Source: Bifidobacterium stellenboschense (GTDB lineage: Bacteria > Actinomycetota > Actinomycetes > Actinomycetales > Bifidobacteriaceae). From it: a stretch of 64,000 nt of DNA. How positions within the stretch are numbered: the stretch's first letter is position 1; each line of letters begins with the position of its first letter. The notes below the pieces were generated by a model. It ran no database searches. It was given only the letters and a program-made list of their open reading frames with translations, and was not told the origin of the DNA. Below are positions 7,699-17,900 of the stretch, piece after piece. Position numbers and translations under genes: made by a program. The stretch spans positions 62,001 to 126,000 of the forward strand of contig NZ_JGZP01000012.1 of the NCBI RefSeq assembly GCF_000741785.1, in the 5' to 3' direction.

Positions 7699-7720
7699 GG
7701 AAGGTGAACATCCGCTGAAC
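7699..7720 (-). promoter_or_regulatory. Putative PHO box upstream of senX3
   Basis: On the minus strand this reads as two consecutive 11-base units starting GTTCAGC and GTTCACC. That matches the actinobacterial PHO-box layout (direct 11-base repeats with a GTTCACC core). It lies about 125 bases before the senX3 start. The regulator is presumably the downstream RegX3. Confidence 0.6.
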
Positions 7721-7842
7721 TTACGTAGTCCGGCGTGACTCCTACATGTTCTCCCGCTAGTCTGGAGAGGCAAACGTTTTCACCCGGCGGGCGTGGCGAC
7801 GTTCCGTCGTGCGCCCGCCGGCGTCCGTCTGTGAGGTGGGAC

Positions 7843-9213
7843 ATGGTCTGGTGGCAGGTGCTCGTTCTGGTCGCGTTCGTCGCGTTCGTCGTGGGCGTCG
7901 TCGCCTATCGCGACGGCATGGAGCGCGGCGAGCGCGTGGGGCGCGAGACGCGCCCGCACGTCGCCGCCCCGCTCGACCCCGACGACGTGCTGTTCGGTGG
8001 CGAACCGTCGGTACGTGCGCGCGAGGAGGCGTTCGTCACGGCGATTCCCGAAGCGGTGATTCTCGTCGACGGCGAAGGCGACATTCGATACATGACCGAT
8101 GACGCCGTCGTGTTCAAGCTCAACGAGTCGCGGCATCTCGCGGACGAGGATGCGCTCGGCATCCTCGCGCGCGTCGCCGCGGACGGCGTGACGCGCGAAC
8201 GCGAGATCGAACTGCCGCTCGACGGCGTGCGCACGCTCGCCGGCGCGAACGTCGAGTCCGGCCGCGGTGTCGAGGCCGGCAAGGCGATGCCGTCGAACAT
8301 CCGCTATCTGAAGCTCAGAGTGAGCGCGATCGGCGACGACCTGTACGCGGTCCTCATCAGCGACATGAGCGAGCAGCGCCGTTTCGAGGCGATGCGACGC
8401 GACTTCATGACGAACGTCTCGCACGAACTGAAGACGCCGGCCGGCGCGATCTCCCTGCTCGCCGAGACGATCGGCGACGCCGCCGACGATCCGGACGCCG
8501 TGCGCTATTTCGCCGGACGCGTCTCCAAGGAGTCGACGCGGCTCACCGAACTCGTCCACCGTCTCATCGACCTGCAGAAGGCGCAGGACGCGACCGGCGT
8601 GCTCGACCCGAAGCGTCTCGGCGTGCTCGCCGTCTCGCGCAAGGCCATCGCCGAGAACCAGGTGCAGGCCGACGGGCGGCATATCGCGCTCGAACTGCAT
8701 TACGACGGCGTGCAGGTGCCGACCGACGCGCCCGAGGCGGGGGAGCGGGACGCGATCGTCTCGTGCGACGAGGACGCGATCACCACCGCGGTGAAGAACC
8801 TCGTCGAGAACGCGATCCACTATTCGCCCGAACACACCACCGTGCGCGTCGCCGTGGGCGCGCGCGACGGCAAGGTGCGCATCCGCGTCATCGATCAGGG
8901 CATCGGCATCCCCGCCGAATCCATCGACCGCATCTTCGAACGGTTCTACCGGGTCGATCCGGCCCGCTCGCGCGCCACCGGCGGCACCGGACTCGGCCTC
9001 GCCATCGTCAAGCACTGCGTCGCCGACTGCGGCGGCACCGTGTCCGTGTGGTCGCACGAGGGGGAGGGGTCCACGTTCACCATCGAACTGCCGCTCGACG
9101 CCGACCAGACGCCGCTCGACGGCGCCTCGGACGGCGAAAGCAACGTAGCCGACGACGAAGATACCGTGATGATTCCGCATGAGGAAGACGATGGTGCGGA
9201 GACCGCGCGGTAG
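7843..9213 (+). CDS. senX3: Phosphate-sensing histidine kinase, SenX3/PhoR type
   Basis: The 456-residue membrane kinase has one N-terminal transmembrane helix (residues 3-22), a PAS-like region at about 60-180, a HisKA domain with phospho-acceptor His194 in NVSHELKTP, and a HATPase domain. The N box (LVENAIHYS), G1 (DQGIGIP), F (RFYRVDPARSR) and G2 (GTGLGLAIV) motifs are intact. Lack of a large extracellular sensor is typical of SenX3. The preferred start is ATG 7843, just before the membrane helix; the frame is open upstream to 7735 without support. It pairs with regX3 84 bases downstream. Phosphate role is inferred from family and the adjacent pst operon. Confidence 0.9.
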   Translation: MVWWQVLVLVAFVAFVVGVVAYRDGMERGERVGRETRPHVAAPLDPDDVLFGGEPSVRAREEAFVTAIPEAVILVDGEGDIRYMTDDAVVFKLNESRHLADEDALGILARVAADGVTREREIELPLDGVRTLAGANVESGRGVEAGKAMPSNIRYLKLRVSAIGDDLYAVLISDMSEQRRFEAMRRDFMTNVSHELKTPAGAISLLAETIGDAADDPDAVRYFAGRVSKESTRLTELVHRLIDLQKAQDATGVLDPKRLGVLAVSRKAIAENQVQADGRHIALELHYDGVQVPTDAPEAGERDAIVSCDEDAITTAVKNLVENAIHYSPEHTTVRVAVGARDGKVRIRVIDQGIGIPAESIDRIFERFYRVDPARSRATGGTGLGLAIVKHCVADCGGTVSVWSHEGEGSTFTIELPLDADQTPLDGASDGESNVADDEDTVMIPHEEDDGAETAR

Positions 9214-9235
9214 CGGTTACGTAGTCGAGATTAGC

Positions 9236-9257
9236 GAGGGGTGAACCGTGGACGAAC
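9236..9257 (-). promoter_or_regulatory. Putative PHO box between senX3 and regX3
   Basis: The minus strand gives two adjacent 11-base units beginning GTTCGTCC and GTTCACCC, as in the PHO boxes upstream of senX3 and pstS. It lies 41 bases before the regX3 start and suggests autoregulation of the response regulator separately from the kinase. Confidence 0.6.
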
Positions 9258-9297
9258 GACTAGGATTGTCCACGTAACGAAACAGGGAAAGGTGATC

Positions 9298-10008
9298 ATG
9301 ACGCGCATTCTCATCGTGGAAGACGAGGAATCCTACAGGGAACCGCTGGTGTACCAGCTTACGCGCGAGGGATACGACGTCTCCGCGGCCGCGACCGGCG
9401 AGGAGGGCCTCGAACTGTTCACCAAGGGCGGCATCGACTTCGTCCTGCTCGACCTCATGCTTCCCGGTATCGACGGCACCGCCCTGTGCCGTCGCATCCG
9501 CGAACAGAGCCGCGTGCCGATCATCATGCTCACCGCCAAATCCGCCGAGATCGACAAGGTCGTGGGATTGGAGCTCGGCGCCGACGATTATGTGACCAAG
9601 CCGTACTCGTTCCGCGAGCTGCTCGCGCGCATCCGCGCCGTCATGCGCCGCAACCAGCAGCCGTCCGGTGCGGGCGACGGCGCGGGCGCGGGCGACGACC
9701 TGCCGCTCGTGTGCGGCGACATCGCCATGCAGGTCGGCCAGCATCAGGTCACCGTGCGCGGCGAGAACGTGTTCTTCCCGCTCAAGGAGTTCGAGCTGCT
9801 CGAATATCTGCTGCAGAACAAGGGCCGCGTCATGACCCGTCACCAGCTCATCGACCGCATCTGGGGCTCCGATTACGTGGGCGACACGAAGACCCTCGAC
9901 GTGCACGTCAAGCGCGTGCGCGCGAAAATCGAGGAGGATCCGAGCCACCCCAAGTACCTCACCACCGTGCGCGGTCTCGGCTACAAGATCGACAAGCCGG
10001 CCGCGTGA
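9298..10008 (+). CDS. regX3: Phosphate response regulator, RegX3/PhoP type (OmpR family)
   Basis: The 236-residue DNA-binding regulator has an N-terminal receiver domain (residues 1-115) with acidic residues EDEE, phospho-acceptor Asp52 in LLDLMLPG, and KPYSFRELL with the conserved Lys. A short Gly/Ala linker leads to an OmpR-type winged helix that includes the RVMTRHQLIDRIWG and TLDVHVKRVRAKI helices. ATG 9298 follows GGGAAAGG. The final codons are also the first bases of a 100-base tandem repeat downstream, so the stop region is part of a structured element. The likely targets are the three PHO boxes in this window, including its own. Confidence 0.92.
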   Translation: MTRILIVEDEESYREPLVYQLTREGYDVSAAATGEEGLELFTKGGIDFVLLDLMLPGIDGTALCRRIREQSRVPIIMLTAKSAEIDKVVGLELGADDYVTKPYSFRELLARIRAVMRRNQQPSGAGDGAGAGDDLPLVCGDIAMQVGQHQVTVRGENVFFPLKEFELLEYLLQNKGRVMTRHQLIDRIWGSDYVGDTKTLDVHVKRVRAKIEEDPSHPKYLTTVRGLGYKIDKPAA

Positions 10009-10298
10009 CCTGCGGTCACGCGCGAGTCGTTTTGGATGGCGTTCGCCATCCCCTCAGCCTACGGAGAACCCACCGGGTTCTCCGTTTCACGGCTTCGGCC
10101 GGCCGCGTGACTTCGTCACGCGCGAGTTGTCTTGCCCGCCTGTCGGCGGGCCTTCGCCTACAAACGGTTCACCGGACCGTTTGCTTCACGGCTCAGCCGG
10201 CCGCGTGACTTCGTCACGCGCGAGTTGTCTTGGATGGCGTTCGCCATCCCCTCAGCCTACGGAGAACCCACCGGGTTCTCCATTTCACGGCTTCGGCT
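9997..10298 (+). repeat. Three tandem family A repeat units of about 100 bases
   Basis: Units begin at 9997, 10099 and 10197. Each has four small hairpins in the same order: GCGTGAC/GTCACGC (arms slightly altered in unit 1), a 6-8 bp stem, a 9-bp stem with an ACC loop, and a CGGC/GCCG hairpin with a TTCG or TCA loop. Units 1 and 3 share the stems of hairpins 2 and 3. Unit 2 has wholly different stem sequences that still pair, with the ACC loop kept. Unit 1 overlaps the last codons of regX3. Confidence 0.85.
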
Positions 10299-10306
10299 TT
10301 TATCAG

Positions 10307-10350
10307 GCTCCCTGTCGGCTTTCACGCCGCAAGGGAGCCGACTACGTTTT
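10307..10350 (+). terminator. Terminator-like hairpin after the tandem repeats
   Basis: GGCTCCCT and AGGGAGCC (about 10307-10338) enclose a second CGGC/GCCG stem, and TTTT follows near 10347. It probably ends senX3-regX3 transcription before the pst promoter. Confidence 0.5.
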
Positions 10351-10385
10351 GGGGCCGAAAACGACGTAGGCATTGATTGCGGATT

Positions 10386-10407
10386 GTTCATCGTCCGTTC
10401 ACCGGTT
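10386..10407 (+). promoter_or_regulatory. Putative PHO box of the pst operon
   Basis: Two consecutive 11-base units, GTTCATCGTCC and GTTCACCGGTT, form a canonical actinobacterial PHO box. A possible -10 (TAATCT, 10435-10440) lies downstream, placing the box just upstream of where the -35 would be, as expected for an activator. This is the best of three such sites in the window. Confidence 0.75.
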
Positions 10408-10434
10408 TCGGCGGGCGGGCCCCCTCGTCGCCTC

Positions 10435-10440
10435 TAATCT
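10435..10440 (+). promoter_or_regulatory. pstS: Putative -10 element of the pstS promoter
   Basis: TAATCT lies 28 bases after the PHO box and 90 bases before the pstS start. There is no good -35 hexamer, which fits an activator-dependent promoter. Confidence 0.4.
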
Positions 10441-10530
10441 TGGAGATGTCAAGAAATGACGGACGATTCGGAGCGAGCCTCCACACCGCATCCGGATCGC
10501 CTCTTGCAAGTGATAGAGGGAAAAGAAACA

Positions 10531-11658
10531 ATGCGTAAGAACATCCTCGTTCGCTCCATTGCCGCCCTGTCCGGCATCGTGATGCTGGCCGGCCTCGCGG
10601 CCTGCGGCGACAACACCGCTTCCACGCCCGACGGCGGTTCCAGCTCCGCCACCAAGTCCGAGCCCATCTCCGGTGACTTCCAGGGCGCCGGCGCCTCCTC
10701 CCAGCAGGCCGCCGTCGAAGCGTGGATCGCCGGCTTCCAGGGCAACAACCCGGACGCCAAGATCGCCTACAACCCGTCCGGTTCCGGCGCGGGCGTCTCC
10801 ACCTTCCTGACCGGCGCCACCGCGTGGGCCGGCTCCGACAAGGCCCTGTCCGACGACGAGGTCTCCCAGTCCAAGGAAGTCTGCGCCTCCGGCGCCGCCT
10901 TCGACGTGCCGGTCTACATCTCCCCGATCGCCGTGGTCTTCAACCTCAAGGGCGTGTCCGACGCGGGCAAGCACATCAACCTGGACGCCTCCACGATTGC
11001 GAAGATCTTCGACGGCAAGATCACCTCCTGGAACGATCCGGCCATCGCCGATCAGAACAGCGACCTCAAGCTGCCTGACACCCCGATCACCGTCGTGCAC
11101 CGTTCCGACAAGTCCGGCACCACGCAGAACTTCGTCTCCTACTTCAAGGACGCCGCCCCGAACGACTGGAGCTACGACCTGTCCGAGAACTGGCCGAACT
11201 CCGTCGGCCAGGGCGCCAAGGGCACTTCGGGCGTGATCTCCACCGTGCAGCAGGCCGACGGCACCATCGGCTACGCCGACTTCTCCCAGGTCGGCAAGCT
11301 CGGCACCGTCGCCGTGAAGGTCGGCGACTCCTACAACGAGATCTCCGCCGAGGCCGGTTCCAAGGTCATCGAGGATTCCGATCTCGACTCCTCCGCCAAG
11401 GGCGACAACCGCGTGGTCGTGAAGATCAACCACGAGACCACCGCCAAGGGCGCCTACCCGATCGTCCTCGTCTCCTACGCCATCGTCTGCCCGGCCTACA
11501 AGGATGCCAAGCAGGGCGAGTTCGCGAAGGCCTGGCTGACCTACATCACCTCCTCCGACGGCCAGAAGGCCGCCCAGGACGCCGCCGGCTCCGCCCCGCT
11601 GCCGTCCAGCCTGACCGACAAGATCACCAAGTCGATCGAAGCCATCAAGACCAAGTGA
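10531..11658 (+). CDS. pstS: Phosphate-binding lipoprotein PstS
   Basis: The 375-residue extracellular lipoprotein captures phosphate for the PstCAB transporter. It has a signal peptide with lipobox LAAC (the Cys is the lipid anchor). The PstS fold motifs include GAGASSQQAAVEAW, PSGSGAGVSTF, the PVYISPIAVVFNL strand and VVHRSDKSGTTQNF, which forms part of the phosphate site. ATG 10531 is chosen because GAGGGAAA precedes it and the signal peptide starts there; the in-phase ATG at 10456 would add 25 hydrophilic residues. It is first in pstSCAB, under the PHO box. Confidence 0.95.
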   Translation: MRKNILVRSIAALSGIVMLAGLAACGDNTASTPDGGSSSATKSEPISGDFQGAGASSQQAAVEAWIAGFQGNNPDAKIAYNPSGSGAGVSTFLTGATAWAGSDKALSDDEVSQSKEVCASGAAFDVPVYISPIAVVFNLKGVSDAGKHINLDASTIAKIFDGKITSWNDPAIADQNSDLKLPDTPITVVHRSDKSGTTQNFVSYFKDAAPNDWSYDLSENWPNSVGQGAKGTSGVISTVQQADGTIGYADFSQVGKLGTVAVKVGDSYNEISAEAGSKVIEDSDLDSSAKGDNRVVVKINHETTAKGAYPIVLVSYAIVCPAYKDAKQGEFAKAWLTYITSSDGQKAAQDAAGSAPLPSSLTDKITKSIEAIKTK

Positions 11659-11720
11659 TGACCGAGGCCCGGCCATCCGGTCCGGGCGAACGGACATCGG
11701 CAAACTGAACAATCCGAATC

Positions 11721-11756
11721 TGTGAGCCGCAGTCGTGCGAACGGCTGCGGCTCACA
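11721..11756 (+). promoter_or_regulatory. Hairpin between pstS and pstC
   Basis: A 12-bp perfect stem (11721-11732 with 11745-11756) continues inwards by CGT/ACG and closes on a GCGA loop of GNRA type. It lies 63 bases after pstS, with no T run. Such hairpins commonly stabilise binding-protein mRNA or reduce read-through, giving more PstS than permease. Confidence 0.6.
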
Positions 11757-11838
11757 GCCGGTTCCGACAACGCCGAAGAACGCCGCCCGCCAAGCCTCAT
11801 CACCCGCACAACGCACCACTTTCCACTAAGGAGAATCC

Positions 11839-12792
11839 GTGAGTTCGCAAGACACACCGGTCATGCAGCCGGCCGGCGGCAAAACGGCGGACAAGGTGTT
11901 CAAAGGCATCGCGTATGCCTGCGGCATCCTGATCCTCGTCGTGCTGGCCGCCGTGTTCCTGTTCCTCTTCTTCCGCGCGTGGCCGCTCATCGGCGGCGAC
12001 CAGTCCGCCAACAGCGCCACCATCTCAAGCTTCACCGGCGGCAAGACCGACAGCTTCTGGGGCTACGTGCTCCCGCTGCTCTTCGGCACCGTGCTCGTCT
12101 CCATCCTCGCCCTGCTGATCGCGTTCTTCATCTCGATCGGCATCGCGCTGTTCATCTCGCACTACGCGCCGAAGAAGATCGCCACGGCCCTGAGCTACGT
12201 GGTCGACCTGCTCGCCGCCATCCCCTCCGTCATCTACGGTCTGTGGGGCGGCCTGATTCTCGTGCCCGCCATCTACCCGTTCTGGAACTGGGTGGCGCAC
12301 TACCTCGGCTGGATTCCGCTGTTCGCCGGCCCCGCCGCCAACCCGCAGCGCACCGTCGCCACCGTGGCCGTCGTCCTCGCCGTCATGGTGCTGCCGATCA
12401 TCACGTCCATGTCGCGCGACATCTTCCTCCAGACCCCGACCCTCCAGCAGGAAGCCGCCTACGGCCTGGGCGCCACCAAGTGGGAGATGATCAAGCTGGC
12501 CGTGCTGCCGTTCGGCAAGTCCGGCATCGTGTCCGCCTCCATGCTGGCCCTCGGCCGCGCCCTCGGCGAGACCATGGCCGTGTTGATGATTCTGTCCCCG
12601 GGCCTCACCTACTCCATCAAGCTGCTGCAGGCCTCGCAGAACCAGACCATCGCCGCGAACATCGCCGCGCAGTACCCCGAAGCGAACGATCTGGGCGTCT
12701 CCACGCTGATCGGAACCGGTCTCATCCTGTTCCTCATCACGTTCGTGGTCAACTACGCCGCCCGTAAGATCACCGAGAAAGCGAGCGTCTGA
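11839..12792 (+). CDS. pstC: Phosphate ABC transporter permease PstC
   Basis: The 317-residue inner-membrane subunit has about six transmembrane helices. The cytoplasmic coupling loop EAAYGLGATKWEMIKLAVLP is of the EAA type that contacts PstB. The GTG start at 11839 follows AAGGAGA. The stop overlaps the pstA start by one base, so translation of the two permeases is coupled. Confidence 0.95.
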   Translation: MSSQDTPVMQPAGGKTADKVFKGIAYACGILILVVLAAVFLFLFFRAWPLIGGDQSANSATISSFTGGKTDSFWGYVLPLLFGTVLVSILALLIAFFISIGIALFISHYAPKKIATALSYVVDLLAAIPSVIYGLWGGLILVPAIYPFWNWVAHYLGWIPLFAGPAANPQRTVATVAVVLAVMVLPIITSMSRDIFLQTPTLQQEAAYGLGATKWEMIKLAVLPFGKSGIVSASMLALGRALGETMAVLMILSPGLTYSIKLLQASQNQTIAANIAAQYPEANDLGVSTLIGTGLILFLITFVVNYAARKITEKASV

Positions 12793-13790
12793 TGGCTGAA
12801 GCAACCGCGACCAAGAAGAAGAACCTCGACGGCGCGCCCGTCATCGACTTCGACAAGTTCCGTCCCACCCGCTCCTCGGAGAACGCCCGCAAGCGCAAGG
12901 ACTACTTCATGACCGGCCTCATCGGCCTGGCCTTCGTCATCGCCTGCCTGCCGCTGATCTCCGTGCTGTGGACGACCATCGTCAACGGTCTGAAGCGACT
13001 CAACCTCAACTTCCTGTCCTACAACATGACCGGCGTGGTCGGCGGCAACCCGACCCCGTCCGGCGGCTACGGCGGCGTGCTCCACGCGATCATCGGCACG
13101 CTGGAGATCACCGGCGGCGCCATGGTCATCTCCATCCCGATCGGCATCATGTGCGCCGTGTACCTCGTCGAATACGCGCACGGCGGCAAACTCGCCATGA
13201 CGATCTCCCTGCTCGTCGACGTGATGAGCGGCATCCCGTCCATCGTCGCCGGCCTGTTCGCCTTCTCGATGTTCACCATCGTGTTCGGTCCCGGTACCAT
13301 CAACGGCTTCGAAGGTTCCGTCGCACTGTCGCTGCTTATGCTGCCGACCGTCGTCAAGTCCTGCGAGGAGATGCTCAAGATCGTCCCGAACGACCTGCGC
13401 GAGGCCTCGCTGGCCCTCGGCGTCACCAAGCAGCGCACGATCACCAAGATCGTGCTCAGGACCGCCCTACCGGGCATCGTCTCCGGCTGCATCCTCGCCA
13501 TCGCGCGAGTGATCGGCGAAACCGCCCCGCTGCTCATGACCGCCGGCTACATCTCCAGCACCAACGTGAACCTGTTCTCCGGCCAGATGACCACCCTGCC
13601 GGTGTTCGTCTACCAGGAGTATTCGAAGCTCAACGCGAACTGCCCGGTCAACGCGACTTCGGCCTGCGTGCCGACCATCCCGATGGAACGCGCCTGGGCC
13701 GCCGCCCTCGTGCTGATCATCATCGTGCTGGTCCTCAACCTCATCGGCCGCGTCGTCGCCAAGGTCTTCGCCGTCAAGACCGAGCGCTGA
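12792..13790 (+). CDS. pstA: Phosphate ABC transporter permease PstA
   Basis: The 332-residue second permease has a hydrophilic N-terminal extension of about 45 residues and then six transmembrane helices. The EAA-type loop DLREASLALGVTKQRTITKIVL contacts PstB. Between the last helices there is an outward loop with two Cys residues (NCPVNATSACVP) that could form a disulfide. It overlaps pstC by one base. Confidence 0.95.
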   Translation: MAEATATKKKNLDGAPVIDFDKFRPTRSSENARKRKDYFMTGLIGLAFVIACLPLISVLWTTIVNGLKRLNLNFLSYNMTGVVGGNPTPSGGYGGVLHAIIGTLEITGGAMVISIPIGIMCAVYLVEYAHGGKLAMTISLLVDVMSGIPSIVAGLFAFSMFTIVFGPGTINGFEGSVALSLLMLPTVVKSCEEMLKIVPNDLREASLALGVTKQRTITKIVLRTALPGIVSGCILAIARVIGETAPLLMTAGYISSTNVNLFSGQMTTLPVFVYQEYSKLNANCPVNATSACVPTIPMERAWAAALVLIIIVLVLNLIGRVVAKVFAVKTER

Positions 13791-13800
13791 CCTTTCTTCC

Positions 13801-13852
13801 TCGGCTCCCTTGAGGGGAGCTGGCGGCGAAGCCGACTGAGGGGTGTCACCCC
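13801..13852 (+). repeat. Family B intergenic repeat between pstA and pstB
   Basis: This holds a GGCTCCC/GGGGAGCT-type hairpin, then GGCGAAGCC, then GAGGGGTG and a small GGGTG/CACCC hairpin. The layout matches copies at 19941-19985, 42946-42992 and 36888-36931, with differing stems. It could modulate pstB expression. Confidence 0.6.
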
Positions 13853-13893
13853 GCGAAACGTAACGCATCGTAAGCAACCAAAAGGAATTCATC

Positions 13894-14673
<780 letters not shown>

Positions 14674-14705
14674 TCGCGCGACGCGAATAGCCGTCGCTTC
14701 GTAGG

Positions 14706-14732
14706 AAAAGCCCCGCTTCGGCGGGGCTTTTC
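14706..14732 (+). terminator. Rho-independent terminator of the pst operon
   Basis: An 11-bp perfect stem (14706-14716 with 14721-14731) has a TTCG loop and ends in TTTT. Confidence 0.92.
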
Positions 14733-14789
14733 TGTTATCTGCGAATCGCTGCGATGTCTAATTATTGACGAACCATTCAATAACGTCTA

Positions 14790-14805
14790 ACTTGTTTAAA
14801 CAAGT
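14790..14805. promoter_or_regulatory. Perfect 16-bp palindrome upstream of the adhesin gene
   Basis: ACTTGTTTAAACAAGT is a complete palindrome in an AT-rich patch, 141 bases before the adhesin start. In GC-rich DNA such a palindrome is likely an operator for a dimeric regulator. Confidence 0.5.
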
Positions 14806-14945
14806 CTTAGGTATGGAATATCTTGTACCTTATGGAACGAAACGTCGGGCCCATCGGATGCGTCCGGCGGTTCGATCGTTCATTGAGAGAACGGTAACGA
14901 ACGCGTGTGGCCAAGACGCCACGCGTCAGAAGGAAGGTACAGACC

Positions 14946-17900
14946 ATGCTCAAGCAGGTGAGGCGCCAGATCATACTGGTCGTGTCATTGCTGGTGGCGG
15001 TCGCGATGCTCGTCGCGATGATTCCGGGTGTCGCCCAGGCGGCCCCCGCGACCGCCGCGGACGGCACGTCGCAGAATCAGGATTCATCCGCCGCGACCGG
15101 CTCCACCGGTCAGGACGCGTCGTCGAGCGCTCCGACGAACGGGGGGTCGCAGGATTCCACCGGAACGTCGGCCGGTGACGGAACGACCGGCGGGAACGCC
15201 GGCACCGGTGCCGCGGATGGCACCCAGCAGAACGGTTCCGCGCCCGCAGCCAAGTCGAAGAATGCGCCCGCGCCGGCCGCCGCCGACGGCGATACGGTAT
15301 CGTTCAGCGGCACCACGCATCTGTTCCTCAATGACGACGGCCAGTGGCAGGTCGACACGGATGTCACCGACAAGGCCACGCTGAAGAACCAGCTCGCATT
15401 CTGGCAGATCGGCGGAGACCTGTTCAACGGCAACTACAACGACAGGACCCTCATCGTGACGTCCACCGTCGGCGGCACGAAGCACGAATACCAGCTCAAC
15501 TATTGGGACATGCAGCCCGGCGACTACGGTGCGGACCAGAACGCAACCCATTACTACGGCAGCTACACGATCTACGCGCACGTCCCCGACGACCAGAACC
15601 CGGTGCTTCCCGCCCAATACACGGACAACAAGATCCCGATCCTCGTCAAATTCAAGTTCGACAAGCCGGGCGCCGGTGCGGACGCGGACACCCTGAAGGC
15701 GAACCGCATCGACACGCTCCAGCCGGCCAACACCACCGTCAACCTGTTCGACTACTGGCTGCAGAACCAGGATTCGTGGGACTACAACGACTACGACGTC
15801 CAGCACATCGAGAACGCGGGCATCAACAATGGCCACTCGCTGCGCTTCCGCCGCTGGGGCACCAACGGCAGGGACTCCAACCCCATCAACGCGTGGACCG
15901 GTACCGCCGGCGACCCGTACCGCAGCAAGGACGGGAACGGCATCGTGAGCGACACGCTCGGCGCCGACGGCTACCCGACGCTGACGAAGGACTCGTCCGA
16001 TAAGGACAAGCAGGGCAAGAACCCGGAGAGCCTGAACTACCTGTTCGACGCTTCCGGCCGGAACGGCAAGGCCTCGTACCCGGACGTGAAGAACCTGTTC
16101 TCCCTGAAGGACGGCTACTACACGTTCGACTCCGCGAAGAACTTCGCGGAATACGACCAGGCCGAGAACTCGTTCCACGTCTACAACAAGGGCGCCATCA
16201 CCGCGGGCAACACGCGTGACGAGAACGGCACCCCGATGTACAACTTCTTCCCGTTCGTCAAAGCCTCCGACGTGTTCAAGGCCGACGGCAAGGGCGGCAT
16301 CGAATACGACAAGGACTGGGTGAACCGCACGCCGAACACGGGCAGCGACGGCAACGCCGGCGTGTTCTCCGAGAACGTGAACGTCAACCACTACTTCGGC
16401 ATGACGATGGAGACCAAGTTCAGCCAGAAGTTCAACGGCCATACGGGCTCCGACGAGAAGACCCCGGTCAAGTACGAGTTCTCCGGCGACGACGACGTGT
16501 GGGTGTACATCGACGGCGTGCTCGTCACCGACCTCGGCGGCATCCACAACCGCGACGGTTTCGCCATCGACTTCTCGACCGGCAAGATCACCGTCACCAA
16601 GCATGACATGGGCGATGGCAAGGACAAGCAGTTCGAGGCGACGACCCTCAAGAAGCAGTTCAAGGCCGCCGGCGTGGACGTGTCGAACTGGGAGTCCGAC
16701 ACGTTGCCGAACAACAGCCGCCACACGCTGAAGTTCTTCTACATGGAACGCGGCAACACCGACTCCAACTGCAGCCTGAAGTTCAACCTGTTCGACATTC
16801 CGGAGAACTCCGTCAAGAAGATCGACCAGTACGGCGACCCGGTGAAGGGCGCCGGATTCGCCTTCTACACCGCGTACTCGGACTACACGACGGACTCCGG
16901 CCAGCTGCCGTTCACCTCGGGCGTGACCGACGAGAACGGCGTGTTCAACCTGACCGACCCGACCACCGGCGAATCCAGGAGCCTGAGTTCCCTGAAGGAG
17001 AACAACGTCAAGTACATCGTCGCGAAGGAGACGGGCGTGCCGGACGGCTACCGTCGCGCCGGAACCGACAGCGCGCACATCGCCGTCAAGTCGACGCCGG
17101 TGCCCGGCGCCGCGGACAAGAACGTCACCTACACGTATCTCGAATCCGCCAACCCGTATGATTCCGGCGTGCAGACCGTCACCGGCGCGAACGTGGAGGT
17201 GCCGTCCGGCGACCACGCGAACACCGTCCTGTCGCAGGATGAGAAGCAGAACGGCAAGCCGGTCGAATACTCGCTGAAGGACGGCTACCTGTTCGGTGTC
17301 GTCTTCACGAAGGACGGCGACGCGTGGAAGCCGATCACCGGCGATACGGAGCACGGCTGGAAGACGTGGGGCAGCGTCGGCGAACTGATCAACAAGACGA
17401 CGGTGCCGATCGCCACCATCGGCGACACCGGCAAGTGGCACATGGACTTCGACGAGCTCCCCGGCGACATCGAAAGCTACGACTTCCTCGGCATCCACAC
17501 CGGCTCCGATCCCAAGTACCTGTACCGCATCGAGTACTACTACACGAACCAGAAGCCCCAGCCCGGCGGCAACTTCACCGGCGACCTGAAGAAGGTCGAC
17601 TTCTCGAGCTTCTCCTACCAGCTGTCGTCCACGATCTACGTCTCGAACATCGAGAACACGATCGCCGTGCAGAAGCTCGGCGCCGACGGCAAGCCGCTCG
17701 CCGACGCGGACACGAATCCGGCCGTCTTCTCGATCTACAAGGACGAGAACGTCGCCAAGGACGCCGCCGGCAACCCGACCGGCCCGGCCGACGGCGCCCA
17801 GCCGTACGCCACGATGAAGACGCGCGACCTGTCCAAGAAGAACGGCGACGCCGTCGACCGCAAATCCGCGGCGATGTTCCCCGAACCCGGCAGCGGCAGG

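Noticed and set aside
9997..10298. Possible CRISPR array
   Set aside because: Units are tandem with no unique spacers. The variable parts are hairpin stems that still pair, and no cas gene is near.
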